From Cochlodiniinecator piscidefendens (lineage in GTDB: Bacteria; Pseudomonadota; Alphaproteobacteria; Rhodobacterales; Rhodobacteraceae), in assembly GCF_011326755.1 (NCBI RefSeq), contig NZ_JAAOIE010000002.1, forward strand, positions 62,001 to 126,000: a stretch of DNA of 64,000 bases. Reading direction: 5' to 3'. Shown one piece after another: positions 36,812 to 44,684 of the stretch. Each line of letters starts with the position of its first letter. Position 1 is the first letter of the stretch. A model generated the notes under the pieces. It did not search any database. It saw only the letters and a list, made by a program, of their open reading frames with translations, and was not told the origin of the DNA. Made by a program: the position numbers and the translations under genes.

Positions 36812-37034
36812 ATGAAAATACTTATTCTCGGATGTGGTAAATGGGGTCGGCCATTTTGCGTGGTTGGCTCATTGAGGGCATGTCACCATCGGATGTGACC
36901 GCCATTGATCCGCACTCCAACTCTTTTGTCCGCTAACTATGTGACAAAGGTTTGCAGCTAAATCCCGACGTTCTAACAAGAGCCGGATATTGCGCTGATA
37001 GCGGTCAGCCACAGATCATTCAAGCAGCAGCCTC
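36812..37034 (+). pseudogene. proC: proC (pyrroline-5-carboxylate reductase) N-terminal remnant
   Basis: The first codons (MKILILGCGK) give the Rossmann start of ProC. After a shift the sequence continues as ILRGWLIEGMSPSDVTAIDP, then a stop, LCDKGLQLNPDV, and the PQIIQAAA block of the family in a mixture of frames. It stops where transposase sequence begins near 37035. At least two frameshifts and one nonsense codon are present. As the last gene of the operon it may once have recycled proline or a proline-like intermediate, which supports the proline-betaine reading. It is clearly dead. Confidence 0.65.
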
Positions 37035-37442
37035 AGGCAGTGGACAACGGCTCCCGTTACATCTCTGGCGGCTTTGCTGAATGGCTGGACAAACAGAGCA
37101 TGAAGCATGTCCAGGATGCGCCATTCCATCCACAAACCCAAGGCAAAATCACCTCTCGGGACATTTGCTGTGCAAATACCCTGCGGGTCAGTGGAACGCT
37201 GGCACCACACGATGAAGAACCCTGTTCTGCTGGAAAGTTACGACTTACCGCGCGATCTTGAACAGAAAACCAAGGCTTTCGTCGCCCCCTACAACAACCA
37301 GCGCAACCACGAAAGCCTGAACAACGTCACACCTGCAGACGTGTACTTCGGGCGAAACAAAGCAATTCTAAGAGAACAGCAAAAGATCAAAACGCAGACA
37401 ATCCGACAACGCCGCTTGCAACATCAAAAACAAGCCGCATAA
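37035..37442 (+). pseudogene. IS3-family transposase C-terminal remnant (second)
   Basis: The frame from 37040 gives DNGSRYISGGFAEWL and PFHPQTQGK of the IS3 integrase core; after a 43-bp insertion the protein continues as ERWHHTMKN, LPRDLEQK, YNNQRNHESLNNVTPADVY to the stop at 37442. The start is lost; the left side abuts the proC remnant. The sequence at 37490-37515 may be the right end of the element. The transposase type differs from that at 29185 (different C-terminal sequence). Confidence 0.75.
37151..37193. repeat. Inserted ~43-bp palindromic element, copy 2
   Basis: The insertion lies between codons for QGKI and ERWH of the transposase. Its core is GGG-AC-ATTTGC, a TGT loop, then GCAAAT-A-CCC, then CTGCGGGTCAGTG. 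Core, arm layout and right flank (ACCCTG..GG.CAGTG) match copy 1 at 29284-29323. It also shifts the frame by +1. Confidence 0.65.
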
Positions 37443-37497
37443 TCAATCACACAAACGAACCAGAGCCTCCGATGCTCAAACACTCCGATGTCCAACT

Positions 37498-37617
37498 TTA
37501 TATGACTACAGACATGGTGGTTAGCGGCACGTCAATTTTAATGCACATGATCCGTCTGATCATTGTCCGCAGTTTTTCGGGAATTGGCAGCTCTTGATAG
37601 GCGGGTGTGACTGGCAT
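37498..37617 (-). pseudogene. Truncated AraC-like N-terminus at IS end
   Basis: From ATG 37617 a short frame reads PAYQELPIPEKLRTMIRRIMC and then runs into the presumed IS end and stops at 37498. The pattern resembles the first residues of AraC-family regulators with a cupin-like N-domain, but only about 30 residues are present, so the identification is weak. The rest of the gene was lost when the IS arrived or left. Confidence 0.3.
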
Positions 37618-37786
37618 GTTTTTCTAAATTGTTGATCAATGTAATATGTATCCAACATCAAACGAGCCCGAGCAAGGTTTAACTTTTAAGACACTTTTTG
37701 CTTCACCCATCGCCAATACACTTGGATAGCCACGGAAAGTCAGTGCCTTGATTGAAAACGATGATCGCTGTGAAAAGCGGTCAGGA

Positions 37787-38170
37787 TCAGGATGTATTGG
37801 AACTGCACCAAAATTTGACTGCATTATCGAACTCTGCTTTGTGAAATGCTGAGGGGTCTTCGCCAAAACGTTCAACGCGTCGCGCGCTGTCAAAAAAACC
37901 GGGAGCTGGCAAACCACCCCGCGTCTTGCTGATGACAAGCGCTGCTATCAGCGGATGGCCTGCAGCGGCGTCCTCTTCAATCAAGCATTCCAAGGCCATC
38001 GTGATTTGGTGAATCGTGTTTGGCGGCGATAGCTGCATGGATTTGGCGAGCGCGTGATATGTAACGGGAACATCGTGTCTTGTGAGGTCGCTGAGGTACG
38101 CGCGAACCTGTGCTGCCAGCGCATTACCTGCATGCTCAGGTATGTTCTGTGTCGTTTCAGGAGGTCGCAT
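37787..38170 (-). CDS. Conserved hypothetical protein (127 aa)
   Basis: A small mostly helical protein with LSPPNTIHQITMALECLIEEDAA-like helix (parts: SPPNTIHQITMALE, CLIEEDAAAGHP) followed by LIAALVISKTRGGLPAPGFF. I recognise this as a conserved Rhodobacterales protein of unknown role; the N-terminal half has the look of an MGMT-like or winged-helix fold (YHALAKSMQLSP). ATG 38170 has AAGGCGG upstream; an alternative ATG at 38206 would overlap yaeQ by 14 bases. It is probably co-transcribed with yaeQ. Confidence 0.75.
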   Translation of the reverse strand: MRPPETTQNIPEHAGNALAAQVRAYLSDLTRHDVPVTYHALAKSMQLSPPNTIHQITMALECLIEEDAAAGHPLIAALVISKTRGGLPAPGFFDSARRVERFGEDPSAFHKAEFDNAVKFWCSSNTS

Positions 38171-38192
38171 ATTTTCCGCCTTACCCAGACCG

Positions 38193-38741
38193 CTAATGAT
38201 CCGCATTCTTCCATTTGACCGGTGTCAGATAAACGATGTTATCATTCGCGCTGACCATGACTTCGCCATCCTGAATGTTCACTTGTAGTTTCATCGTGCG
38301 GCTTGCCAGTTGTTCCAATGCGCTGGTGTCTGTTTCAGAAAGATTGACCACCTGCAAATTGCCAAATCGGGCCGTATTGTTTTTAATCTTATCCCACCAG
38401 ATTTCAGATGCTTTACCGCCGTAACTATAGATAATCACCTCATCAGCTTTGCCGCAGGATTGGCGAATGATTTTTTCGCTCGGAAGCCCGAGGGCCACCC
38501 ACAACTCAAGCTCATCACTCAGGCTTTTCTGCCAGATGTCGGGTTCATCGTCTGTTGACAGCCCTTTGGTCAGCTCAAGGCGCTCGTCCGCATTCAAGGC
38601 GAAAGCAACAAGACGTACCATAAGCCTTTCGTCGGTTTCAGAAGGATGTTTCGCGACGGTCAGTTTATGAGTTTCGTAATAGTGACGATCCATGTCAGAC
38701 ACGGACAATTCAACTTTATAGATTGTAGATTTTTGTGCCAT
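38193..38741 (-). CDS. yaeQ: YaeQ family protein
   Basis: The 182-residue length and motifs (IYKVELSVSDMDRHYY at the start, HPSETDERLMVRLVAFAL, DEPDIWQKSL, WVALGLPSEKIIRQSCGKA) identify YaeQ, a small PD-(D/E)XK-nuclease-like fold protein of unconfirmed role. The acidic and lysine residues of the nuclease-like core (DEPD, WVALG) are conserved. It lies upstream of the conserved hypothetical gene on the same strand. Confidence 0.93.
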   Translation of the reverse strand: MAQKSTIYKVELSVSDMDRHYYETHKLTVAKHPSETDERLMVRLVAFALNADERLELTKGLSTDDEPDIWQKSLSDELELWVALGLPSEKIIRQSCGKADEVIIYSYGGKASEIWWDKIKNNTARFGNLQVVNLSETDTSALEQLASRTMKLQVNIQDGEVMVSANDNIVYLTPVKWKNADH

Positions 38742-39092
38742 GTAGGGTCTCGCAATAAATATTCTAAAGGTGACTAATCTGTCTGGCCGTGTTGTGGAAG
38801 CAGATAAACGAAAGACTGTCGCTTATTGTACCAGCATCGATGCTCCTCACCTCAAAGTCATTCCGGGGATGGCACTTACTGTACAACTCCTCAAAGTCTA
38901 TGTTGTGAGCCCCTCACAACGGACCTTCAGAACGAAACAGTAGCTGCAAAAGGCCGTTTGTCTAACTTTGCAAAACTGCTATTTGCCAGAACTGACCAAT
39001 GCTGCGTTGCGCATAAAGGTCTGCTATAAGACTCGAAGTGGTCAGATTATGCTAAGCACAAGATGGCAATGTCATTTATCGAAGGCTGAAAA
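38742..39092. other. Gap without recognisable genes
   Basis: This 351-bp stretch between yaeQ and an orphan gene shows no frame of substance and no repeat. It must hold the promoters of both neighbours. Confidence 0.4.
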
Positions 39093-39848
39093 ATGAACAA
39101 AATAAAAGGCCGTTTAACCGACATATTTAGTCTCCCAACCGATGATTCCGGGCAACCCCGGTCTGTTCTTATACTTGACCATCTTACACACATCCCTGAG
39201 ATCGGAGATGTTCTTCACGTAGCCAATCGTAACTTGCCGATTGCCCAAGTTGATAGACAACGGATGCGAAGCTGCCTGACAGGCTGGCCGCTGATTGGTC
39301 TTGGCAGTATCGGGGTACTCGTCAACGAGCCAACGGACGAATTGAAACTGTTAGTAAAGCATACAAACCGTCTTTGGGTAACTTGGGCACCGAAAGCAGA
39401 TTTACCATGGCATTTCAAGACAGACGACCTTCCTACTTTCACTCGCTTGAACGAAGACTGGAACGCACATCCAAATGATGTGGCTCTTAGGCTAGAACAA
39501 AACGGTGACGAGCTAATCGCTCGTATGAAACCAAATCCGTACGTTTATCGCCAATATGCGAAAGTACCCGAAATCGCTGTTAGATTCAAAAGCTGTTCCA
39601 ATTACCGCGTTACGTCAGTAAATGACCATGGCTGGTATTTGGGTCAGTGCCGTTTCAGTGGGCTTGCACCAAAATGGGGCGAGTTTTACGAAATTTCAGG
39701 CAAAACCCGGGACGACATGAATTCTACTCCTTGGATCAAGATGGAAGGCGCCGGCGCGAGACATTTTCATTTCTATTTGAAAGATGAAACCCTCGAAATC
39801 AAATCACAAGATTGGGTGCTTGAACCCGAAATCCGATCTTCGAGCTAA
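39093..39848 (+). CDS. Orphan hypothetical protein (251 aa)
   Basis: An intact 251-codon frame with a plausible start but no ribosome binding site of note. The protein is soluble and mixed alpha/beta, with Trp-rich segments (NRLWVTWAPKADLPWHF, WDWVL-like end IKSQDWVLEPE). No signal peptide or membrane segment is seen. I recognise no family. The codon use seems more AT-rich than in the core genes, and both flanks are empty, so it is probably acquired DNA. Confidence 0.65.
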   Translation: MNKIKGRLTDIFSLPTDDSGQPRSVLILDHLTHIPEIGDVLHVANRNLPIAQVDRQRMRSCLTGWPLIGLGSIGVLVNEPTDELKLLVKHTNRLWVTWAPKADLPWHFKTDDLPTFTRLNEDWNAHPNDVALRLEQNGDELIARMKPNPYVYRQYAKVPEIAVRFKSCSNYRVTSVNDHGWYLGQCRFSGLAPKWGEFYEISGKTRDDMNSTPWIKMEGAGARHFHFYLKDETLEIKSQDWVLEPEIRSSS

Positions 39849-40215
39849 CGTTTCTAATAGTAGAAAAGCCCCCCTTATAGAACTTGGCAGCGCAATGCTG
39901 CTGCAACAATGTTGCCAATGCCCCCTTCGGAGAAGCTGCAATGAGGCAAAACCAGGCAATATGAACGCACGGCTGGAAGAGATCCCCGACCCACTACTGC
40001 GTTCAAGTGATTGGAGCGATAACTAGCGGACAGATTTCCGGCATCCTCGAACAAGAACGAGTCGTTTTTCGACATGAGGTACATATACGCTGGCGTATTT
40101 CCGCCTTGCTACCGCTTAAACACAAAAGCAGTGCTTGAATGGCGGGCAAGTTTGCCAATAAAAAGGCGCTGCATCATTCAGCAGATGGCAGTGCAACGGA
40201 ATATAGACGTTATTC
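39849..40215. other. Gap without recognisable genes
   Basis: This 367-bp region has only short frames with no family features. It contains the promoter of the His-rich protein/HupE/anchor-protein group; no operator was recognised. Confidence 0.4.
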
Positions 40216-40578
40216 ATGACAACAGATGACACACCAAATCAGAAGGGCTGGCTCATGTCGCTGGTTTTGATGCTGTCGGTTCTCGTGTGGTCCGTTTCCC
40301 AACCCCTTATGCATGGTACATCTCTGCCAGAAGGCGCTATTGCTGCGCAAACAGAGATCGTGATTGATCACGAGCACGGCGTCGAAGGGGACATACTCCC
40401 TGAATGGTCCATCCATGGGCATTCACACAATGCAGCGGATCATGAACACCAATTGATGGTGTTACTGCCCGGCCGTGGCGAACCATCTTTCTTTGCTTTT
40501 TCCACCCGCAAGACCATCCAAGCGGTGTTGGGAACATCAACCCTGCAGGACCCATTGGAGCGGCCTCCTCGCGTCTGA
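40216..40578 (+). CDS. Small His-rich exported protein
   Basis: The 120-residue product has one N-terminal hydrophobic segment (residues about 12-30, WLMSLVLMLSVLVWSVSQP), which could be a signal anchor, and a mature part rich in His, Asp and Glu (DHEHGVEGD, IHGHSHNAADHEH). That pattern is typical of periplasmic metal-binding proteins. It is followed 56 bp later by a HupE/UreJ-type membrane protein and then an anchor protein, so a role in nickel, cobalt, zinc or other metal handling is likely. I recognise no named family. Confidence 0.7.
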   Translation: MTTDDTPNQKGWLMSLVLMLSVLVWSVSQPLMHGTSLPEGAIAAQTEIVIDHEHGVEGDILPEWSIHGHSHNAADHEHQLMVLLPGRGEPSFFAFSTRKTIQAVLGTSTLQDPLERPPRV

Positions 40579-40634
40579 ATGTCTCGCTCAAGCGGACAAT
40601 CCACTTATAACTTCAGACAATTCGGAGACATCTA

Positions 40635-41363
40635 ATGTACCCTTCTTTTTGGAGGCGTATTGGCATTGTTGGTTTTGCAACCAGAATGTCATCTGCCCTC
40701 TTTATTCTTGTGCTGCTTTTTGGAGCAACCAAAGCCAGCGCTCACAATGTTACCCCCGGTGATGCGGGCTATATTCAGGAAATCTATGGGATCAATCTAA
40801 TCCCGTTTTTGTATCTGGGGGCCAAACACATGGTCACCGGTTACGATCACATTCTATTCCTGTTCGGCGTTATCTTCTTTCTCTACAGAATGCAGCATGT
40901 CGCCATCTACGTTAGCCTATTTGCCCTTGGTCATTCGACAACCATGTTATTGGGTGTTTGGTTCGGCTGGAATGTAAACGCCTATCTGATCGACGCGATC
41001 ATAGGACTATCGGTAATTTACAAAGCACTGGATAACCTCGGGGCCTATCAACGGTGGTTTGGTTTCCATCCAAACACGAAAATTGCCACGCTTATCTTTG
41101 GGCTGTTTCACGGTTTGGGGCTTGCTACCAAAATTCTAGATTATGACATCGCGCCAGATGGGCTTTTGCCAAATCTTCTGGCGTTCAATGTTGGGGTAGA
41201 ATTGGGTCAGACTCTGGCTCTGGCCGTGATCTTAATTGTGATGGGATTTTGGCGCCGGACCAACGGTTTCCTACACCATGCATACACCGCGAATGTGGCG
41301 ATGATGACCGCAGGCTTCATCCTTGTCGGCTATCAATTGACCGGCCTTTTTACAGCCGTCTGA
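40635..41363 (+). CDS. HupE/UreJ family membrane protein
   Basis: A 242-residue protein with a signal-like first segment ending ASAHNV, then six or so membrane segments with the family motifs: GAKHMVTGYDHILFL, ALGHSTTM, LFHGLGLATK and FNVGVELGQ. HupE and UreJ proteins are thought to move nickel or a related metal across the membrane. No hydrogenase or urease genes occur in this window. CGGAG precedes ATG 40635. It forms a three-gene group with the His-rich protein before and an anchor protein after (16 bp). Confidence 0.88.
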   Translation: MYPSFWRRIGIVGFATRMSSALFILVLLFGATKASAHNVTPGDAGYIQEIYGINLIPFLYLGAKHMVTGYDHILFLFGVIFFLYRMQHVAIYVSLFALGHSTTMLLGVWFGWNVNAYLIDAIIGLSVIYKALDNLGAYQRWFGFHPNTKIATLIFGLFHGLGLATKILDYDIAPDGLLPNLLAFNVGVELGQTLALAVILIVMGFWRRTNGFLHHAYTANVAMMTAGFILVGYQLTGLFTAV

Positions 41364-41379
41364 TCTAAGGACTATTGTT

Positions 41380-41982
41380 ATGTTTAATACTGAAAAACCA
41401 AACCTCGAAGATTTGCCAAGCTCCAAGCAGCTGTTAAAATCCACATATCTAGCGGCGGCCGCAGCGGGTGCACTTCTGATCACTGTCGTCTTACCCGCCG
41501 AATATGGGATCGATCCCACAGGCGTCGGTCGCTTAATAGGATTGAAAGAAATGGGTGAAATCAAATCACAATTGGCAGAAGAGGCTGAGCAAGATGCCGT
41601 GCAGTCGTCAGTTGGTGGAGGTATCTACAATTTTCTGATCGGAACAGCTTATGCTCAAGAGGTTGAGCTTTGGACAGATGAAATTTCATTTACACTTGCT
41701 TCTGGTGAGGGAATTGAATGGAAAATCACGATGGAAGACAACGCCATTGCAGAATTTGATTGGTTCACGGATGGCGGTCGCATAAATTTTGACCTGCATG
41801 GTGATGCACCTGGCCAAAGTATCTCGTATGAAAAAGGTCGGGGTCAAAGCGCGGCGCGCGGAGAGATCGTCGCAGCATTTTCAGGAAATCACGGATGGTT
41901 TTTTCGAAACCGTGGCAGTGGGCCCGTCACGGTCTCACTAAGATTACGTGGTGCCTATGGTGAATTAATCCAGACCTTCTAA
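41380..41982 (+). CDS. Single-pass membrane-anchored periplasmic protein
   Basis: A 200-residue protein with one membrane segment (about residues 20-40, STYLAAAAAGALLITVVLPA) after a short cytoplasmic N-terminus, then a mid-section ending in AQEV and a beta-rich C-terminal domain (EISFTLASGEGIEWK, FDWFTDGGRINFDLHGD, FSGNHGWFFRNRGSGPVTV). I recall proteins of this type annotated as transmembrane anchor protein next to HupE/UreJ. The C-domain might bind metal or a partner at the outer face of the inner membrane. AAGGAC precedes the start. Confidence 0.78.
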   Translation: MFNTEKPNLEDLPSSKQLLKSTYLAAAAAGALLITVVLPAEYGIDPTGVGRLIGLKEMGEIKSQLAEEAEQDAVQSSVGGGIYNFLIGTAYAQEVELWTDEISFTLASGEGIEWKITMEDNAIAEFDWFTDGGRINFDLHGDAPGQSISYEKGRGQSAARGEIVAAFSGNHGWFFRNRGSGPVTVSLRLRGAYGELIQTF

Positions 41983-42054
41983 ACATTTAGCCCGGCCGCA
42001 AACGTGGCCGGGCTTTGAATGCGTTCTAACTCGAATTAAGGTACGGAAGCTTTA

Positions 42055-42810
42055 TCAGCATTGCTGCATACGAAGCTCGCGTACACATTCCAAAAGCGGG
42101 GTTGAATACTGCGATTTATCTTTTGCAAGCCGAAACAGCGGGACGGATATACTAATTGCCGCCACGGGCTGAGCTTGGTCATCAAGGATAGCCGCACCAA
42201 AACATACGATACCCTCTTCGTTTTCTTGATCGTCAAAGATAAACCCCTGAGAACGGCATCTTTCAATTTGCGCGCGCAATTGATCAGGATCAGTCGTGGT
42301 AAACCGAGTAATAGGTTTCATTTCTACTGCACCAAGGTGTTTGAGCAGATCTTCATCGGTCAGCGCTGAAAGATAAGCTTTGCCCACCCCGCTGGAATGA
42401 AGCGGCACAAAAGTACCGATAGTAGAACTCATCCGCACAGTTTGCAGGCTTTCTATTTTATCAATGTAAACAAGCCCCTCGCCGCTTGGAACGGCAAGAT
42501 GCACGGTTTCCCCTGTGCTGTCCCTAAGGCGGGTTATTGGCTCTCGTGCGGTATCGCGGATGTCGGATTTTACCAAAGCAGTACGCGCAAGATGAATAAG
42601 CCGAAGGCCCGGTTTATAGGTCTTTTCGTACGTTTGAACAATCAGCTCTTCGGCTTCTAATCCCTGCAATAGACGATACAGTGTCGGGCGGGTGAAATCA
42701 CATTCTGCCAATAGATCTTGAAGTGTGGGCGGAATCTGACGATCGCAGATATGCTGAAGTAAACTGATACTACGCGCAAAGCTTTGCGTACCTTGAACCT
42801 GTTTCGACAT
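42055..42810 (-). CDS. IclR-family transcriptional regulator
   Basis: A 251-residue IclR regulator: an N-terminal winged helix (residues about 8-65, SISLLQHICD, TRPTLYRLLQGLEAEELI) and an effector domain (EPITRLRDSTGETVHLA, SGVGKAYLSAL, GIVCFGAAILDDQAQPVAAISISVP). It is divergent from a cupin-SDR operon with 113 bp between, and an inverted repeat at 42857-42893 is a candidate operator. It probably responds to a substrate or product of the two downstream enzymes. Confidence 0.93.
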   Translation of the reverse strand: MSKQVQGTQSFARSISLLQHICDRQIPPTLQDLLAECDFTRPTLYRLLQGLEAEELIVQTYEKTYKPGLRLIHLARTALVKSDIRDTAREPITRLRDSTGETVHLAVPSGEGLVYIDKIESLQTVRMSSTIGTFVPLHSSGVGKAYLSALTDEDLLKHLGAVEMKPITRFTTTDPDQLRAQIERCRSQGFIFDDQENEEGIVCFGAAILDDQAQPVAAISISVPLFRLAKDKSQYSTPLLECVRELRMQQC

Positions 42811-42856
42811 GCGCGTCCTTCTCTGGTTGACCTAAGGGGTGAGCTGACCTTAAATG

Positions 42857-42893
42857 TGTCCACATAATGAATCACATGACCATAATATGGACA
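42857..42893. promoter_or_regulatory. Inverted repeat between IclR gene and cupin operon
   Basis: TGTCCA at 42857 and TGGACA at 42888 form the ends of an inverted repeat; next to the right end is the small palindrome CCATAATATGG (42880-42890). The 113-bp divergent gap has no other structure. This is the most likely site for the adjacent IclR regulator to act on both promoters. Confidence 0.5.
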
Positions 42894-42923
42894 AATGGTG
42901 AAGCGCAATAGGAAAGCAGCGAA

Positions 42924-43454
42924 ATGCCACTGACAGAAACCGATGAAAACCCGCGTGTACCTTATAAACATCCAATGCCGCAGGACGCTTTGCCCGAAAT
43001 CGTGGTCCCTGATGCGCTCGCCGAAAATGATCCACGCATGTGGGTGCAGCAATCTGAGCATGTTTTCTTCCGCCCACTTTGCCTCAATGTCTCGCAAGGA
43101 TATTGGATGAATTTACTCAAGGTCACAAAATCTGGCGTGCTTTCGCGTCATCGGCACCCCAACGCTGTGCATGGGTTTGTGTTAAAGGGGCGTTGGCATT
43201 ACTTAGAACATGATTGGGAAGCCCGCGAAGGCGGCTATGTTTTTGAACCTCCTGGTGAAACACACACGTTGGTTGTGCCCGACGACGTGGAAGAAATGAT
43301 CACTTACTTTCAGGTGAACGGCGTCATGTATTATGTTGACCCCGATGGAAACCATCTAGGTTATGAAGATGTGTTTACCAAAATTGACATGTGTCGTGCC
43401 CATTTTGAAAAAGTGGGTTTGGGCGCTGATTACGTCAAAAACTTTATCCGGTAA
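42924..43454 (+). CDS. Cupin protein, 2,4'-dihydroxyacetophenone dioxygenase-like
   Basis: A 176-residue single-domain cupin with the metal motifs SRHRHPNAVHGFVLKGRW written in part as RHRHPNAVHGF, and PPGETHTLVVP. The C-terminal half has YVDPDGNHLGYEDVFTKIDM. I associate this layout with the 2,4'-dihydroxyacetophenone dioxygenase family, which cleaves a C-C bond with iron, but many relatives have unknown substrates. It begins 113 bp from the IclR gene and is followed six bases later by an SDR gene. Confidence 0.8.
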   Translation: MPLTETDENPRVPYKHPMPQDALPEIVVPDALAENDPRMWVQQSEHVFFRPLCLNVSQGYWMNLLKVTKSGVLSRHRHPNAVHGFVLKGRWHYLEHDWEAREGGYVFEPPGETHTLVVPDDVEEMITYFQVNGVMYYVDPDGNHLGYEDVFTKIDMCRAHFEKVGLGADYVKNFIR

Positions 43455-43460
43455 AAGAGC

Positions 43461-44195
43461 ATGAGCAATGTAACGTATAACTTTGCAGGGCGTACCGCCA
43501 TCGTCACCGGTGGCTCTGCTGGAATTGGTGCAGAAATCGCGCGTCACTATGCATCAGCGGGCGCCAATGTTGCGATCTGGGATCTAACTGAGCCTGAAAA
43601 TGCCCCGACAGACGCGATGTTCTGCAAAGTGGACATCAGTCAGCCGGATCAGATTTCAGATGCGGTCGCTAAAACGCGGTCCGTTTTTGGTGGCATTGAT
43701 TTTCTGTCGCATAACGCAGGCTATGCTGGGCCAACTTTGCCGGTGGTGGAAAACGATCCGAATATCTGGGCCAGAGTGATCGAGGTGAACCTCACAGGTA
43801 CATTCCATCTCGCACAAGCTATCGTTCCCGTGATGCAGGAGCGTGGTTTTGGCCGTGTCGTCAATATGGCCTCGTTGGCAGGAAAGGAAGGCACCCCTAA
43901 CGCCTCAGCCTACTCCGCTGCCAAGGCTGGTGTCATTGGATTCACAAAATCATTAGCCAAGGAGCTGGCCCAAAGTGATATTCGCGTAAATTGTATTGCG
44001 CCTGCCGCCATCAAAACTGCCATTCTGGATCAAATGACACCAGAATTTGTGCAGGTCATGATTGATAAATCGCCAATGAAACGTTTGGGATGGGTCGAAG
44101 AAGCCGCCCGAATGGTCATGTGGCTTTCATCGGAAGACTGCACATTCAACAGCGGCGCCGTTTTTGATCTGTCTGGTGGCCGCGCCACATACTGA
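43461..44195 (+). CDS. SDR-family oxidoreductase (FabG-like)
   Basis: A 244-residue short-chain dehydrogenase with the cofactor motif TGGSAGIGAE (residues 16-25), Asn110, and the catalytic Ser138, Tyr151 and Lys155 (MASLAGKEGTPNASAYSAAK in parts: NMASLAG, YSAAK). An Asp/Trp after the second strand (WDL) suggests NAD. It shares an operon with the cupin protein under the IclR regulator and probably oxidises or reduces the same compound; the substrate is unknown. Confidence 0.92.
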   Translation: MSNVTYNFAGRTAIVTGGSAGIGAEIARHYASAGANVAIWDLTEPENAPTDAMFCKVDISQPDQISDAVAKTRSVFGGIDFLSHNAGYAGPTLPVVENDPNIWARVIEVNLTGTFHLAQAIVPVMQERGFGRVVNMASLAGKEGTPNASAYSAAKAGVIGFTKSLAKELAQSDIRVNCIAPAAIKTAILDQMTPEFVQVMIDKSPMKRLGWVEEAARMVMWLSSEDCTFNSGAVFDLSGGRATY

Positions 44196-44476
44196 TAGCA
44201 AAATGATTGATCAACGATGATTGCCTAGATCATCATGATAATGCTTTCAAAAGCTTGGTCGCTGTTTTCTTTTGGGGAACAGCGATCGGCTCCAAAACGC
44301 CCTCTATCCATTAAAACATAGTTGGGAAAAGGCAGAACGCCGCAGTTAGCGCCTATAGGGGCTTTCCATTTCTCGGTAGGTCACACGGCATTAAATTGCC
44401 TTTATTTAGCCCACCTGCCTGCAAAATTATGTGTTCATCTGCTTACAGTTCAATTGAGAAAATGTAAGGGTACACC

Positions 44477-44635
44477 ATGTTAGACAGCGAAAAACATCCT
44501 TCAAAAGTCGTTTGGAGTCAGCTCGGTCAGGAAACATTTAATTCAAAGACTGATGACAAAGAGCCTCCTTTTCCGGTGACCACTCCGAGCGATGACGCAC
44601 CAAAGCCGTGTTACAATGATTGGGCCAGCATCTAA
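44477..44635 (+). CDS. Possible small protein (52 aa)
   Basis: A complete 52-codon frame from ATG 44477 with AAGGG upstream at good distance and TAA at 44633. The product is polar and Pro/Asp/Lys-rich with one Cys near the end (KPCYNDWASI) and no signal peptide. No family was recognised. The ribosome binding site and clean flanks make it a plausible gene; the next gene (TfoX-C) follows 49 bp later. Confidence 0.5.
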   Translation: MLDSEKHPSKVVWSQLGQETFNSKTDDKEPPFPVTTPSDDAPKPCYNDWASI

Positions 44636-44684
44636 GCCCTAATATTTAGGTGAATTGCAGAGCGAGATCAGATATTGCTAGGCT

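Noticed and set aside
37636-37938. 100-codon minus-strand frame
   Set aside because: It overlaps the better-supported conserved hypothetical gene in another frame and has no recognisable features.
39784-40026. 80-codon plus-strand frame with several Cys
   Set aside because: It starts within the orphan gene in another frame, has no ribosome binding site and no family; the Cys pattern is probably chance.
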